Assembly (NCBI RefSeq): GCF_010548375.1
Contig: NZ_JAAGLY010000002.1
Span: 620,001-684,000 of the forward strand
DNA: 64,000 nt
Direction of reading: 5' to 3'
Source: Streptomyces sp. SID13726
GTDB taxonomy: Bacteria > Actinomycetota > Actinomycetes > Streptomycetales > Streptomycetaceae
This document shows, piece after piece, positions 16,598 through 24,392 of the stretch. A program made the translations under genes and the position numbers. How positions within the stretch are numbered: position 1 is the first letter of the stretch; every line of letters starts with the position of its first letter. Below the pieces are notes generated by a model. The model was not told where the DNA came from, ran no database searches, and worked only from the letters and a program-made list of their open reading frames with translations.

Positions 16598-18859
16598 ATG
16601 CCACAGATTTCCCCGAACCCGCGGACCGACCTCGCGCAGCTGTCCCTGGAGCAGAAGGCCGCCCTCCTGTCCAGCCAGGACTTCTGGTCCACCCGTCCGC
16701 TGGAGGAACCCGGGCTCCCCTCCGTCGTACTGACCGACGGGCCGCACGGCGTCCGGCGGCAGGTCGGCGAGTTCGACCACATGGGGATCTACGAGAGCCT
16801 GCCGTCCACCTGCTTCCCGCCGGCGGTGGCCGTGGGCAGCAGCTGGGACCCGGAGGTGGCCGCCCGGATCGGGGCGGCGGTCGGTCGTGAGGCCCGTGCT
16901 CTCGGCGTCCATGTCGTCCTGGGTCCCGGCGTGAACATCAAGCGGTCCCCGCTGTGCGGACGGAACTTCGAGTACTACTCCGAGGACCCGCTGCTGTCCG
17001 GGCACCTCGGCGCGGCCCATGTGCGCGGGCAGCAGGAGCAGGGCGTGGGCGCGTCGCTGAAGCACTTCGCGGTCAACAACCAGGAGACCGACCGGATGCG
17101 GGTCAGCGCCGACGTCGACGAGCGCACCCTGCGGGAGATCTACCTCCCGGCCTTCGAGCATGTCGTGACCGAGGCGGCACCGGCCACGGTGATGGCCGCC
17201 TACAACAAGGTCAACGGTGTGCACGCGGCTCAGCATCACCGGCTGCTCACCGAAGTGCTGCGCGGCGAATGGGGGTTCACCGGAGCGGTGGTGTCCGACT
17301 GGGGCGCGGTCCACGATCCGGTGGCGTCCGTGCGCGCGGGGCTGGATCTGGAGATGCCGGGCCCCGCCCCCGAGAACACCCGGCGGATCGTCGAGGCGGT
17401 GCGCGACGGGGAGTTGGACGAGTCCGTCGTCGACACGGCCGTACGGCGGGTCCTCGGCCTGACTGAATACGTGGTCGAGCAGTCCACCGGGTTCGACGCC
17501 GACGCCCATCACCGCCTTGCCAGGGAGCTGGCGACCGAGTGTGCCGTTCTGCTGCAGAACGACGACGGCGTCCTGCCCCTGGCGCCCGGTCAACGGATCG
17601 CGGTCGTCGGGGAGTTCGCGGTCTCACCCCGCTATCAGGCGGGCGGCAGCTCGCACCTCAATCCGACCCGGCTCGACAACGCCCTGGACGCGATGCGGGA
17701 GTCGGCCGCCGGACGCGGCGACTCGGTGGAGTTCGCACCCGGTTTCGCCCTGGACGGCTCCGGTGACGCCGAGTCGCTGCGGGCGGACGCGGTGGCGCTG
17801 GCCCGCTCCTCCGACGTGGCCGTCGTCTTCGCCGGGCTCGCGGAGAGCGAGGAGTCCGAGGGGTTCGACCGGGACACCCTGCGTCTCCCGGCCGTACAGG
17901 TCGAGTTGATCCGTGCCGTCGCCGCGGTGGCCGCGCGGACGGTCGTGGTGCTGTCCAACGGCGGGGTCGTCTCGCTGGAGGGCTGGCACGACGAGGTCGA
18001 CGCCGTCCTGGAGGGTTTCCTGCTCGGCCAGGGCGGTGGGGGCGCGATCGCCGACCTGCTGTTCGGCGAGGCCAACCCGTCCGGGCGCCTGGCGGAGACG
18101 ATTCCGCTGCGCCTGGAGGACAACCCCAGCTTCGTGAACTTCCCCGGCGAGCAGGGCCATGTCCGTTACGGCGAGGGCGTGATGGTGGGCTACCGCTGGT
18201 ACGGGACGACCGGTACGCCGGTGCGCCATCCGTTCGGACACGGCCTGTCCTACACGACGTTCACCGCGCGCGATCTGTCGGTGCGGGCCACCGGGGACGA
18301 CTCGGCGCACGTCTCGGTCACCGTCACCAACACCGGCGACCGTGCGGGCAAGCACGTCGTCCAGATCTACGTCGCCACCGAGGCGGGGCCCGTGCGCCGG
18401 CCGGCGCGTGAGCTGCGCGCCTTCACCAAGGTCCGGCTGGAGCCCGGCGAGTCCCGGACGGTCGGCTTCGACCTGGGCCGCCGAGCCTTCGCCCACTACG
18501 ACGTCCAGGACGCCCGCTGGGCGGTCGCGCCCGGCGACTATCTCGTGCAGCTCGGTGAGAACGCCGCCACGGTGATCGACGAGGTCCGTGTCTCCCTCGC
18601 CGGGGACGCCGTCGCCCAGGAACTCACCCTGGAGTCCACGTTCGGCGAGTGGGTCGAGCATCCCGTCGTGGGCTCGACCGTCCTGCGCGAGCTGGCCGCC
18701 GCGCTGCCCGAGGACCAGGGCAGCCGGATCGGCGACCGGCCCGAGCTGCTCCAGGCGGTGCGGGACGTGCCGATGAAGCGGGTGGTGGGCCTGGCCGAGG
18801 GCAACGTACTGGACGAGACGCTGGAACGCCTGATGGCCCGCACCCGTGCCGCCGAGTGA
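16598..18859 (+). CDS. beta-glucosidase-type glycoside hydrolase, GH3, with extra C-terminal domain
   Basis: Cytoplasmic (no signal peptide) GH3 enzyme of 753 residues that likely hydrolyses beta-linked gluco- or xylo-oligosaccharides imported by the locus. The N-terminal catalytic barrel includes LTDGPHGVR near 47 and the nucleophile Asp234 in VVSDWGA; the GH3_C domain spans about 310-530 (LLQNDDGVLPL onward); an Fn3-like domain follows (SVTVTNTGDRAGKHVVQIYV, about 570-650). After it comes an additional small domain at about 676-753 starting LTLESTFGEWVEHPVVGS, which resembles the N-terminus of the GH43 protein at 26522. Two tandem LacI operators precede the gene and a strong hairpin follows it. 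Aryl-glucoside, cellobiose and xylobiose are all possible substrates. Confidence 0.9.
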   Translation: MPQISPNPRTDLAQLSLEQKAALLSSQDFWSTRPLEEPGLPSVVLTDGPHGVRRQVGEFDHMGIYESLPSTCFPPAVAVGSSWDPEVAARIGAAVGREARALGVHVVLGPGVNIKRSPLCGRNFEYYSEDPLLSGHLGAAHVRGQQEQGVGASLKHFAVNNQETDRMRVSADVDERTLREIYLPAFEHVVTEAAPATVMAAYNKVNGVHAAQHHRLLTEVLRGEWGFTGAVVSDWGAVHDPVASVRAGLDLEMPGPAPENTRRIVEAVRDGELDESVVDTAVRRVLGLTEYVVEQSTGFDADAHHRLARELATECAVLLQNDDGVLPLAPGQRIAVVGEFAVSPRYQAGGSSHLNPTRLDNALDAMRESAAGRGDSVEFAPGFALDGSGDAESLRADAVALARSSDVAVVFAGLAESEESEGFDRDTLRLPAVQVELIRAVAAVAARTVVVLSNGGVVSLEGWHDEVDAVLEGFLLGQGGGGAIADLLFGEANPSGRLAETIPLRLEDNPSFVNFPGEQGHVRYGEGVMVGYRWYGTTGTPVRHPFGHGLSYTTFTARDLSVRATGDDSAHVSVTVTNTGDRAGKHVVQIYVATEAGPVRRPARELRAFTKVRLEPGESRTVGFDLGRRAFAHYDVQDARWAVAPGDYLVQLGENAATVIDEVRVSLAGDAVAQELTLESTFGEWVEHPVVGSTVLRELAAALPEDQGSRIGDRPELLQAVRDVPMKRVVGLAEGNVLDETLERLMARTRAAE

Positions 18860-18886
18860 CGGGCGGGCCCGCCCCCGGCCCGCCCG
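18860..18886 (+). terminator. 10-bp GC stem-loop after GH3 gene
   Basis: CGGGCGGGCC and GGCCCGCCCG with a 7-base loop start directly after the TGA at 18857-18859. There is no T-run, but the pairing is strong. It isolates the GH3 transcript from the regulator gene. Confidence 0.7.
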
Positions 18887-18972
18887 CGAGGAGCGCCGGG
18901 CCGCGCCCGTGGGCGGGGAGAGCGCTGCCCACGGCCTCGGGACCGAACGCACGTACCCAGCGGGCCTTGCGG

Positions 18973-18984
18973 TGATGCGCATCA
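18973..18984. promoter_or_regulatory. LacI-type operator TGATGCGCATCA before lacI-type gene
   Basis: Perfect 12-bp palindrome with central CG, 124 bases upstream of the regulator ATG. Identical to the site at 20182-20193 and one base from each half of the pair at 16497-16521. Suggests autoregulation. Confidence 0.75.
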
Positions 18985-19107
18985 GCGCCGGACCGGCGGG
19001 GCGCGTATCATCGACACGCCCGCCCACCCCTCGGCGGGTGGCAGGGCGTACGAAGGGGAGCCACGCACCCCCGCCGCGCCGACGGTCCGGACGAGCAGCA
19101 GAGGGTC

Positions 19108-20088
19108 ATGACGCGTCCCGCGAAGCGGATCACCAGCGCCGATGTCGCCAAGGCGGCCGGGGTCTCCCCCACGACGGTCAGCTATGTGCTCAACAACAGG
19201 CCGGGGCAGTCCATCCCCGAGGACACCCGGCGGCGGGTGCTGGACGCCGCCGAGCGTCTCCAGTACCGGCCGCACGCCTCCGCGCGGGCTCTCGCGGCCG
19301 GGCGCAGCGACATCGTGCTGCTGTCGATCCCGGACCTGCCCATCGGCCCGAGCATCAGCCGGTTCGTGGAGGAGCTGACCGTGTCGCTGGCCGAGCACGG
19401 CCTGACGCTGGTCACCCACCTCATGGCCGCCCGGGGCAGGTCGGTGCCGGACGTGTGCGCGACCGTGGGCGCCTCGGCGGTGCTCGGTTTCGAGGGCTTC
19501 GACGAGCCGACCGTGCAGGCGCTGCACCGCCTCGGCGTGAGCGTGGTCCTGCCGCCGACCGACGCGCATCTGTCCGCCATGCCGCCGGTGGGTCGTATGC
19601 AGGCCGAGCACCTGATCGGCCGCGGGCACCGCAGGATCGGCTATCTGCTGCCCTCGCCCGCGAGGTTCCACCGCATGGGCCAGGAGCGCCTCCAGGGAGT
19701 CGTGGGAGCCTGCGCGCACGCCGGGCTCGCCGAACCGCTCGCGCTCGGTGCCGCCGACCTCGACATCCTCGACCTGGCCGGCGTGGTGCAGCGCTGGACG
19801 GCCGAGGAGGTCACCGGCGTGTGCGCGTTCAACGACGAGCACGCCATCGCCCTGCTCGCGGCGATGCGCCATCTCGGCCTGACCGCTCCGGACGACCTCG
19901 CGGTCATCGGCGCCGACGACATCCCCATGGCCCGCTTCGCCGCTCCCCCGCTCTCCACGGTCTACTTCGACCTGGAGGAGGCCGGCAAGCACCGCGCCCA
20001 GGCCGTGGCCGCGGGCCTCGCCGGGCGGGACGTCGCGCTGCCCGCGCCCCGCACCAGCCTGCGTCTGGTCGAGCGCGCCTCCTCCTGA
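19108..20088 (+). CDS. LacI-family transcriptional regulator (GH3/GH2/GH43 locus)
   Basis: Repressor-type regulator of 326 residues from ATG 19108 (AGAGGG RBS). It has an N-terminal LacI HTH (KRITSADVAKAAGVSPTTVSYVLNN) with hinge helix LQYRPHASARALAAG, and a C-terminal ligand-binding core (DIVLLSIPDLPIGPSI, GHRRIGYLLP, GVCAFNDEHAIALLAAMR, VIGADDIPMARFAAPPLSTV). It sits between GH3 and the MFS transporter. The recurring TGATGCGCATCA palindrome occurs upstream of GH3, of this gene and of the MFS gene, making it the likely binding site. The ligand is presumably a mono- or disaccharide produced by the locus. Confidence 0.9.
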   Translation: MTRPAKRITSADVAKAAGVSPTTVSYVLNNRPGQSIPEDTRRRVLDAAERLQYRPHASARALAAGRSDIVLLSIPDLPIGPSISRFVEELTVSLAEHGLTLVTHLMAARGRSVPDVCATVGASAVLGFEGFDEPTVQALHRLGVSVVLPPTDAHLSAMPPVGRMQAEHLIGRGHRRIGYLLPSPARFHRMGQERLQGVVGACAHAGLAEPLALGAADLDILDLAGVVQRWTAEEVTGVCAFNDEHAIALLAAMRHLGLTAPDDLAVIGADDIPMARFAAPPLSTVYFDLEEAGKHRAQAVAAGLAGRDVALPAPRTSLRLVERASS

Positions 20089-20181
20089 GGAATCCCTCCC
20101 CGCCCGCGTCGGCGGTCCGGCACATTGCCAATTTGTTACCGCACCGGCTCTTGCCGTCGACGGCGGGCTGCGGTTCTCTGC

Positions 20182-20206
20182 TGATGCGCATCACTGAAGC
20201 GCATCA
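20182..20206. promoter_or_regulatory. tandem LacI-type operators before MFS operon
   Basis: Perfect TGATGCGCATCA (20182-20193) followed after one base by TGAAGCGCATCA (20195-20206). Same 13-bp centre-to-centre arrangement as before GH3. About 115 bases upstream of the MFS ATG. Confidence 0.75.
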
Positions 20207-20268
20207 CTAACCCATCGCGATCAAGCACCCAGCCTTCATCCAGCCGTCCGCACCCCCACCGAGGCGAC

Positions 20269-20280
20269 TGAATCGTTTCA
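20269..20280. promoter_or_regulatory. second operator type TGAATCGTTTCA before MFS gene
   Basis: Imperfect palindrome (one mismatched pair, central CG) resembling the TTGAAACGTTTCAA operator at 5104-5117 rather than the TGATGCGCATCA type. It lies 39 bases before the MFS start codon and could let the regulator at 5415, or another LacI protein, co-control this operon. Confidence 0.45.
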
Positions 20281-20319
20281 AAACCCCGCTGTACCCACCG
20301 CCCGCCCGAAAGGCTCCCC

Positions 20320-21801
20320 ATGCCATCCACCGAAACAGAGCCGGTCTCGAACCCACCGGCCGACTCGAACCCGCCGGCCGAGAAGCCCGGTTTCAGCTCG
20401 CGGCACCTGCTCGCCCTCGTCGCCCTGCTGTGGACCGTCGCCCTGAACCCCATCGCGGGTCTGCTCGCCGGGAACTCGCAGGCCGAGGTGGCCGTCCACT
20501 TCCAGACCACGCAGATCGCGTGGTTCACGCTGGGGTCCGCGCTGCTCGGCACGTTCCTGACGCCGTTCGCCATGAAGGCCGCCGCGATGTACGGCAAGAA
20601 GCGCGTCATGATCGTCGCCACCACCGTCGGTCTGCTCGGTGACGCCATCGCCGCCTTCGCCACCGACTACTCGACGCTGATCGCCGGCCGCGTCATCGCC
20701 GGTGCCTACGGGGCCACGGTCTTCATCGCCTACGCCCTCGCCCGCGACATCTTCCCGCGCCGCCTGGTCGGCACGGCGAGCGGTGTCCTGGCCGCCAGCA
20801 TCGGCCTGGTGGGCCTCGGCGGCCCGTTCCTGTCGGCCTGGCTGATCGACCACCACGGCTTCCACGGCGCCCTGTGGTTCATCGTCGTCTCCACGGCCGT
20901 GTGCCTGCTGCTCCAGCTGCTGTGCGTGCCGGAGAGCCCGGTCCGCGAGGCCTCGCGCCGTATGGACTGGATCGGAGGACTGCTGCTCGGCGGTGGCCTC
21001 AGCGCGATCGTCTACGGCATCGGCGAGGGCGCGGCGTGGGGCTGGACCAGCGGGAAGACCCTGACCTGGATCGGCCTCGGCGCCCTCGCGGTACTGCTGT
21101 TCCTGCCCTACGAGTCCCGTGCCGCCGACCCCCTGGTCCCGCTGTCGCTGGTCAAGCGGCGCCGGGTGTGGACCGTCTTCCTGGCCGCCTCGGTCGGCGC
21201 CGGTGCGACCTTCGCCGTCGGCACCGTCACCATGATCCTCACCCTCATGCCGCACATCCCGACGATCTCGGACGGACTCGGCTGGTCCGTCACCAAGAGC
21301 GCCACGGTCCAGTCGCCGATCAGCGTGCTGGTGATCGCCACGGCGGTCGCCACCGGCTGGCTCGCCCGTCGCGTCGACACCCGGATCCTGCTCGCCGTCG
21401 GCGGCGCACTCACCACCGCCGGATACATCGTCGGCTCCCAACTCCACACGGAGATATGGCACTTCATCCTGCTGGGCCTGATCTCCGGCCCGGGCATGGG
21501 CCTCGTCGTCTCCGTGCTGCCGATCATGGTCATCGAGTCGGTGGCGCCTGAGGAGCAGGCACTCGCCAACGGCTCCCAGTGGCTGATCCAGAGCGTTATC
21601 CAGGTGATCGTCAGCCAGTTGGTGTTCACGGTCATGGCGCAGGACGGCGTGGTCATGAAGGGCACGCAGTTCTACCTCGACGGCGGCTTCGCGAACGGCT
21701 TCCTGCTCGTCGCCGGATTCTGCGCCCTCGGCACCGTATTGGTGGCACTCATCCCCAAGGCACGTCGAATCGACACCGTCGAGGCGGGCCAGGCGGCCTG
21801 A
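20320..21801 (+). CDS. MFS transporter, DHA2-like (14 TM)
   Basis: Inner-membrane major facilitator protein of 493 residues, likely the oligosaccharide importer (or sugar exporter) of this locus. After a Pro-rich repeat at the N-terminus (SNPPADSNPPAEKP) come about 14 hydrophobic segments, the motif-A-like loop FAMKAAAMYGKKRVM (about 85-99) and ARDIFPRRLVGTASG near 143. DHA2 proteins are usually drug exporters, but placement between a LacI regulator and a GH2 glycosidase, and the operators upstream, point to a carbohydrate role; this is inference. First gene of a probable operon with GH2, the six-hairpin enzyme and GH43. Confidence 0.85.
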   Translation: MPSTETEPVSNPPADSNPPAEKPGFSSRHLLALVALLWTVALNPIAGLLAGNSQAEVAVHFQTTQIAWFTLGSALLGTFLTPFAMKAAAMYGKKRVMIVATTVGLLGDAIAAFATDYSTLIAGRVIAGAYGATVFIAYALARDIFPRRLVGTASGVLAASIGLVGLGGPFLSAWLIDHHGFHGALWFIVVSTAVCLLLQLLCVPESPVREASRRMDWIGGLLLGGGLSAIVYGIGEGAAWGWTSGKTLTWIGLGALAVLLFLPYESRAADPLVPLSLVKRRRVWTVFLAASVGAGATFAVGTVTMILTLMPHIPTISDGLGWSVTKSATVQSPISVLVIATAVATGWLARRVDTRILLAVGGALTTAGYIVGSQLHTEIWHFILLGLISGPGMGLVVSVLPIMVIESVAPEEQALANGSQWLIQSVIQVIVSQLVFTVMAQDGVVMKGTQFYLDGGFANGFLLVAGFCALGTVLVALIPKARRIDTVEAGQAA

Positions 21802-21843
21802 TCCCCTCCCCTTCCGGCTCCTCCCGAACAGACAAGGCAGGCA

Positions 21844-24294
21844 ATGATCCGCACCTCCTTCAACGACGCCTGGCAGACCCGGCGGAAGGTGAACCCCTTC
21901 GCCGAACTGTCCGGCCCCGTGGCCCCGTTCCAGGCCGTCACTCTCCCGCACGACGCGATGATCGGCCAGGACCGGGTCGCGCCGGACGGCGAGGTGACCA
22001 TGGAGGGAGGTGCGGGCGCCTACTTCCCCGGCGGTGTCTTCGAGTACCGCAAGACGTTCTCCGTGACGGACGAACTGCGGGGCAGGCGCGTCCAGTTCGA
22101 GTTCGAGGGCGTGTACCGCGACGCCACCGTCCACATCAACGGCGCCTACGTCGGCCAACGACCCTACGGTTACTCCCAGTTCACCGTCGACGCCGACCCG
22201 TACCTGCGCTACGGCGAGGACAACGAGATCCGTGTCGAGGCGCGCGCCCACCAGGACTCCCGCTGGTACACCGGCGCCGGCATCTACCGCCCCGTCTGGA
22301 TGCTCACCGGCGACCTGGTGCGCATCGTCCCGGACGGCATCCGCGTCACCACGCTGGACGTGGAGGCCGACCGGGCGGTGGTCGAGGTCGCGACCCGTCT
22401 GCGCAACGACTCGATCGCGATCCGCACCCTCGATCTCGCGGTCGACGTGTGCGACTCGGCCGGGAACTCCGTGACGGGTGACGTCACCAAGGTCACCGTG
22501 CTGCCCGGCGAGGACACGGTGGTCCGCTCCCGGCTGTATGTGCGCGAACCGAGCCTGTGGGACGTGGACAACCCCCATCTGTACGGCTGTCAGGTCGAGT
22601 TGAGCGCCGAGGGCGACCAGGTGGACGGCGACAGCGTACGGTTCGGCATCCGGTCGCTCCGGCTCGACCCCGAGCAGGGGCTGCGCCTCAACGGCCGTAC
22701 GGTCAAGCTGCGCGGTGCCTGTGTCCACCACGACAACGGCCCGCTCGGCGCGGCCACTTACGCCCGTGCCGAGGAACGGCGGGTGGAGCTGCTCAAGGAC
22801 GCCGGGTTCAACGCGATCCGGATGTCCCACCACCCGATGAGCCGGGCGATGCTCGACGCCTGCGACCGGCTCGGCATGCTGGTGGTCGACGAGACCTTCG
22901 ACGTGTGGACGTCCGCGAAGAACGGCTTCGACTACAGCCTGCACTTCCCCGAGTGGTGGGAGCGCGACGTCGAGGCGATGGTCGCCAAGGACTACAACCA
23001 CCCCAGCGTCATCATGTACTCGATCGGCAACGAGATCCCCGAGGTCGGCTCCCCCTCCGGTGCCGCGTGGGGGCGCAAGCTCGCCGAGAAGGTCCGCTCC
23101 CTCGACTCCACCCGCTATATCACCAACGCCGTCAACGGCTTCCTCGCCGTGATGTCCGAGCTGGCCGCCCTGCGGGGACAACGCTCGGAGGGGGCCGAGG
23201 ACGGCGGGGGCATCAACTCCCAGATGACCGACGCCGGCGACATGATCAACTATGTCAGCGCCTCCGACCTGGTCACCCAGCGCACCGCTGAGTCCTTCGC
23301 CGTCCTGGACGTCGCGGGCATGAACTACGCCGAGGCCCGCTACGCCCTCGACCGCGAGCTCTTCCCGAACCGCATCATCCTCGGCACCGAGACCTTCCCG
23401 ACCCGCATCGACGGCAACTGGAAGCTGGTGCGGGAACACGGGCACGTCATCGGCGACTTCACCTGGACCGGCTGGGACTACCTCGGCGAAGTCGGCATCG
23501 GGCGACCGCAGTTCGCGACACCGGAGAGCCCCCGCCCCGAACACACCGCCCCCTTCCCCCACCTCCTCGCGGGCTGCGGCGACCTCGACATCACCGGCCA
23601 CCGGCGCCCCGCCTCCTACTACCGGGAGATCGTCTTCGGCCTGCGCACCGAGCCCTACATCGCGGTCCGGCGCCCGGAGAATCACGGCCTGACCCCCGTC
23701 GGCGGCCCCTGGGCCTGGAGCGACTCCATCGCCAGCTGGACCTGGCCGGGCTTCGAGGGCAAGCCGGTCACCGTCGAGGTGTACTCCGACGCCGAGGAGG
23801 TCGAACTCCTCGGCAACGGCAACTCGTTCGGGCGGCGACCCGTAGGCGCGGAGCACCGCTTCCGCACCGAGTTCGAGGTGGTGTACGTCCCCGGTGAACT
23901 GATCGCCGTCGCCTACCGGGACGGTGTCGAGACCGGCCGCACCAGCCTCCAGTGGGCCAACGGCCCGGTACGCCTGTCCGCCGAGCCGGACCGGCCGGTC
24001 GTCCAGGCCACCGGCGGCGACCTCGCCTACGTGACCCTCACGCTCACCGACGCGGTCGGCACCTGCCACACCTCGGCCGACCGCCCGGTCACCGTCGAGG
24101 TCTCCGGCGCCGGGGAGCTGATCGGTTTCGGCAGTGCCGCCCCCGCATCGGAGGAGCGCTTCGACACGAGCGTCCGGCGCACCTACGAGGGCCGTGCCCT
24201 GGCCGTCGTACGACCCACCGGTCCCGGGAAGATCCGCGTCCTGGCGACCGCGCCGGACTGCGAGCCGGTCGAAGCCGTCATCACCGTCGAGTGA
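21844..24294 (+). CDS. GH2 glycoside hydrolase (beta-galactosidase/arabinosidase-like)
   Basis: Cytoplasmic GH2 enzyme of 816 residues without a signal peptide. It has an N-terminal jelly-roll domain (YRKTFSVTDELRGRRVQFEFEGVYRDATVHINGAYVG), immunoglobulin-like domains, a TIM barrel with acid/base Glu397 in SIGNEIPE and nucleophile Glu516 in ILGTETFPTR, then a C-terminal domain (PVTVEVYSDAEEVELLGNG) and a last beta-rich domain. Substrate may be beta-galactosides, beta-glucuronides or alpha-L-arabinopyranosides; GH2 cannot be split further by eye. The gene ends in a 22-bp tandem repeat whose first copy encodes the last residues and the stop. RBS AAGG stands before ATG 21844. Confidence 0.9.
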   Translation: MIRTSFNDAWQTRRKVNPFAELSGPVAPFQAVTLPHDAMIGQDRVAPDGEVTMEGGAGAYFPGGVFEYRKTFSVTDELRGRRVQFEFEGVYRDATVHINGAYVGQRPYGYSQFTVDADPYLRYGEDNEIRVEARAHQDSRWYTGAGIYRPVWMLTGDLVRIVPDGIRVTTLDVEADRAVVEVATRLRNDSIAIRTLDLAVDVCDSAGNSVTGDVTKVTVLPGEDTVVRSRLYVREPSLWDVDNPHLYGCQVELSAEGDQVDGDSVRFGIRSLRLDPEQGLRLNGRTVKLRGACVHHDNGPLGAATYARAEERRVELLKDAGFNAIRMSHHPMSRAMLDACDRLGMLVVDETFDVWTSAKNGFDYSLHFPEWWERDVEAMVAKDYNHPSVIMYSIGNEIPEVGSPSGAAWGRKLAEKVRSLDSTRYITNAVNGFLAVMSELAALRGQRSEGAEDGGGINSQMTDAGDMINYVSASDLVTQRTAESFAVLDVAGMNYAEARYALDRELFPNRIILGTETFPTRIDGNWKLVREHGHVIGDFTWTGWDYLGEVGIGRPQFATPESPRPEHTAPFPHLLAGCGDLDITGHRRPASYYREIVFGLRTEPYIAVRRPENHGLTPVGGPWAWSDSIASWTWPGFEGKPVTVEVYSDAEEVELLGNGNSFGRRPVGAEHRFRTEFEVVYVPGELIAVAYRDGVETGRTSLQWANGPVRLSAEPDRPVVQATGGDLAYVTLTLTDAVGTCHTSADRPVTVEVSGAGELIGFGSAAPASEERFDTSVRRTYEGRALAVVRPTGPGKIRVLATAPDCEPVEAVITVE

Positions 24295-24377
24295 AGCCGT
24301 CGTCACCGTCGGGTGAAACCGTCGTCACCGTCGGGTGAAACCGACGTCACCGCCGAGAGCCGTCATCACCGCCGAGC
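24272..24377 (+). repeat. 22-bp tandem repeat spanning GH2 stop codon
   Basis: Three 22-bp units at 24272-24293, 24294-24315 and 24316-24337, near-identical, then two diverged units of about 20 bp to 24377. The first copy is coding (EAVITVE and stop TGA); the others repeat the stop and lie in the 98-base gap before the next gene. Consistent with slipped-strand duplication of the gene end. Confidence 0.85.
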
Positions 24378-24392
24378 AAGGAAAGCAATCTC

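Noticed and set aside
20278..24306. An open frame of over 1,300 codons antisense to the MFS and GH2 genes
   Set aside because: High GC removes stop codons from antisense frames; the translation is low-complexity Gly/Ala/Val/Arg/Asp and the sense frames encode clear families.
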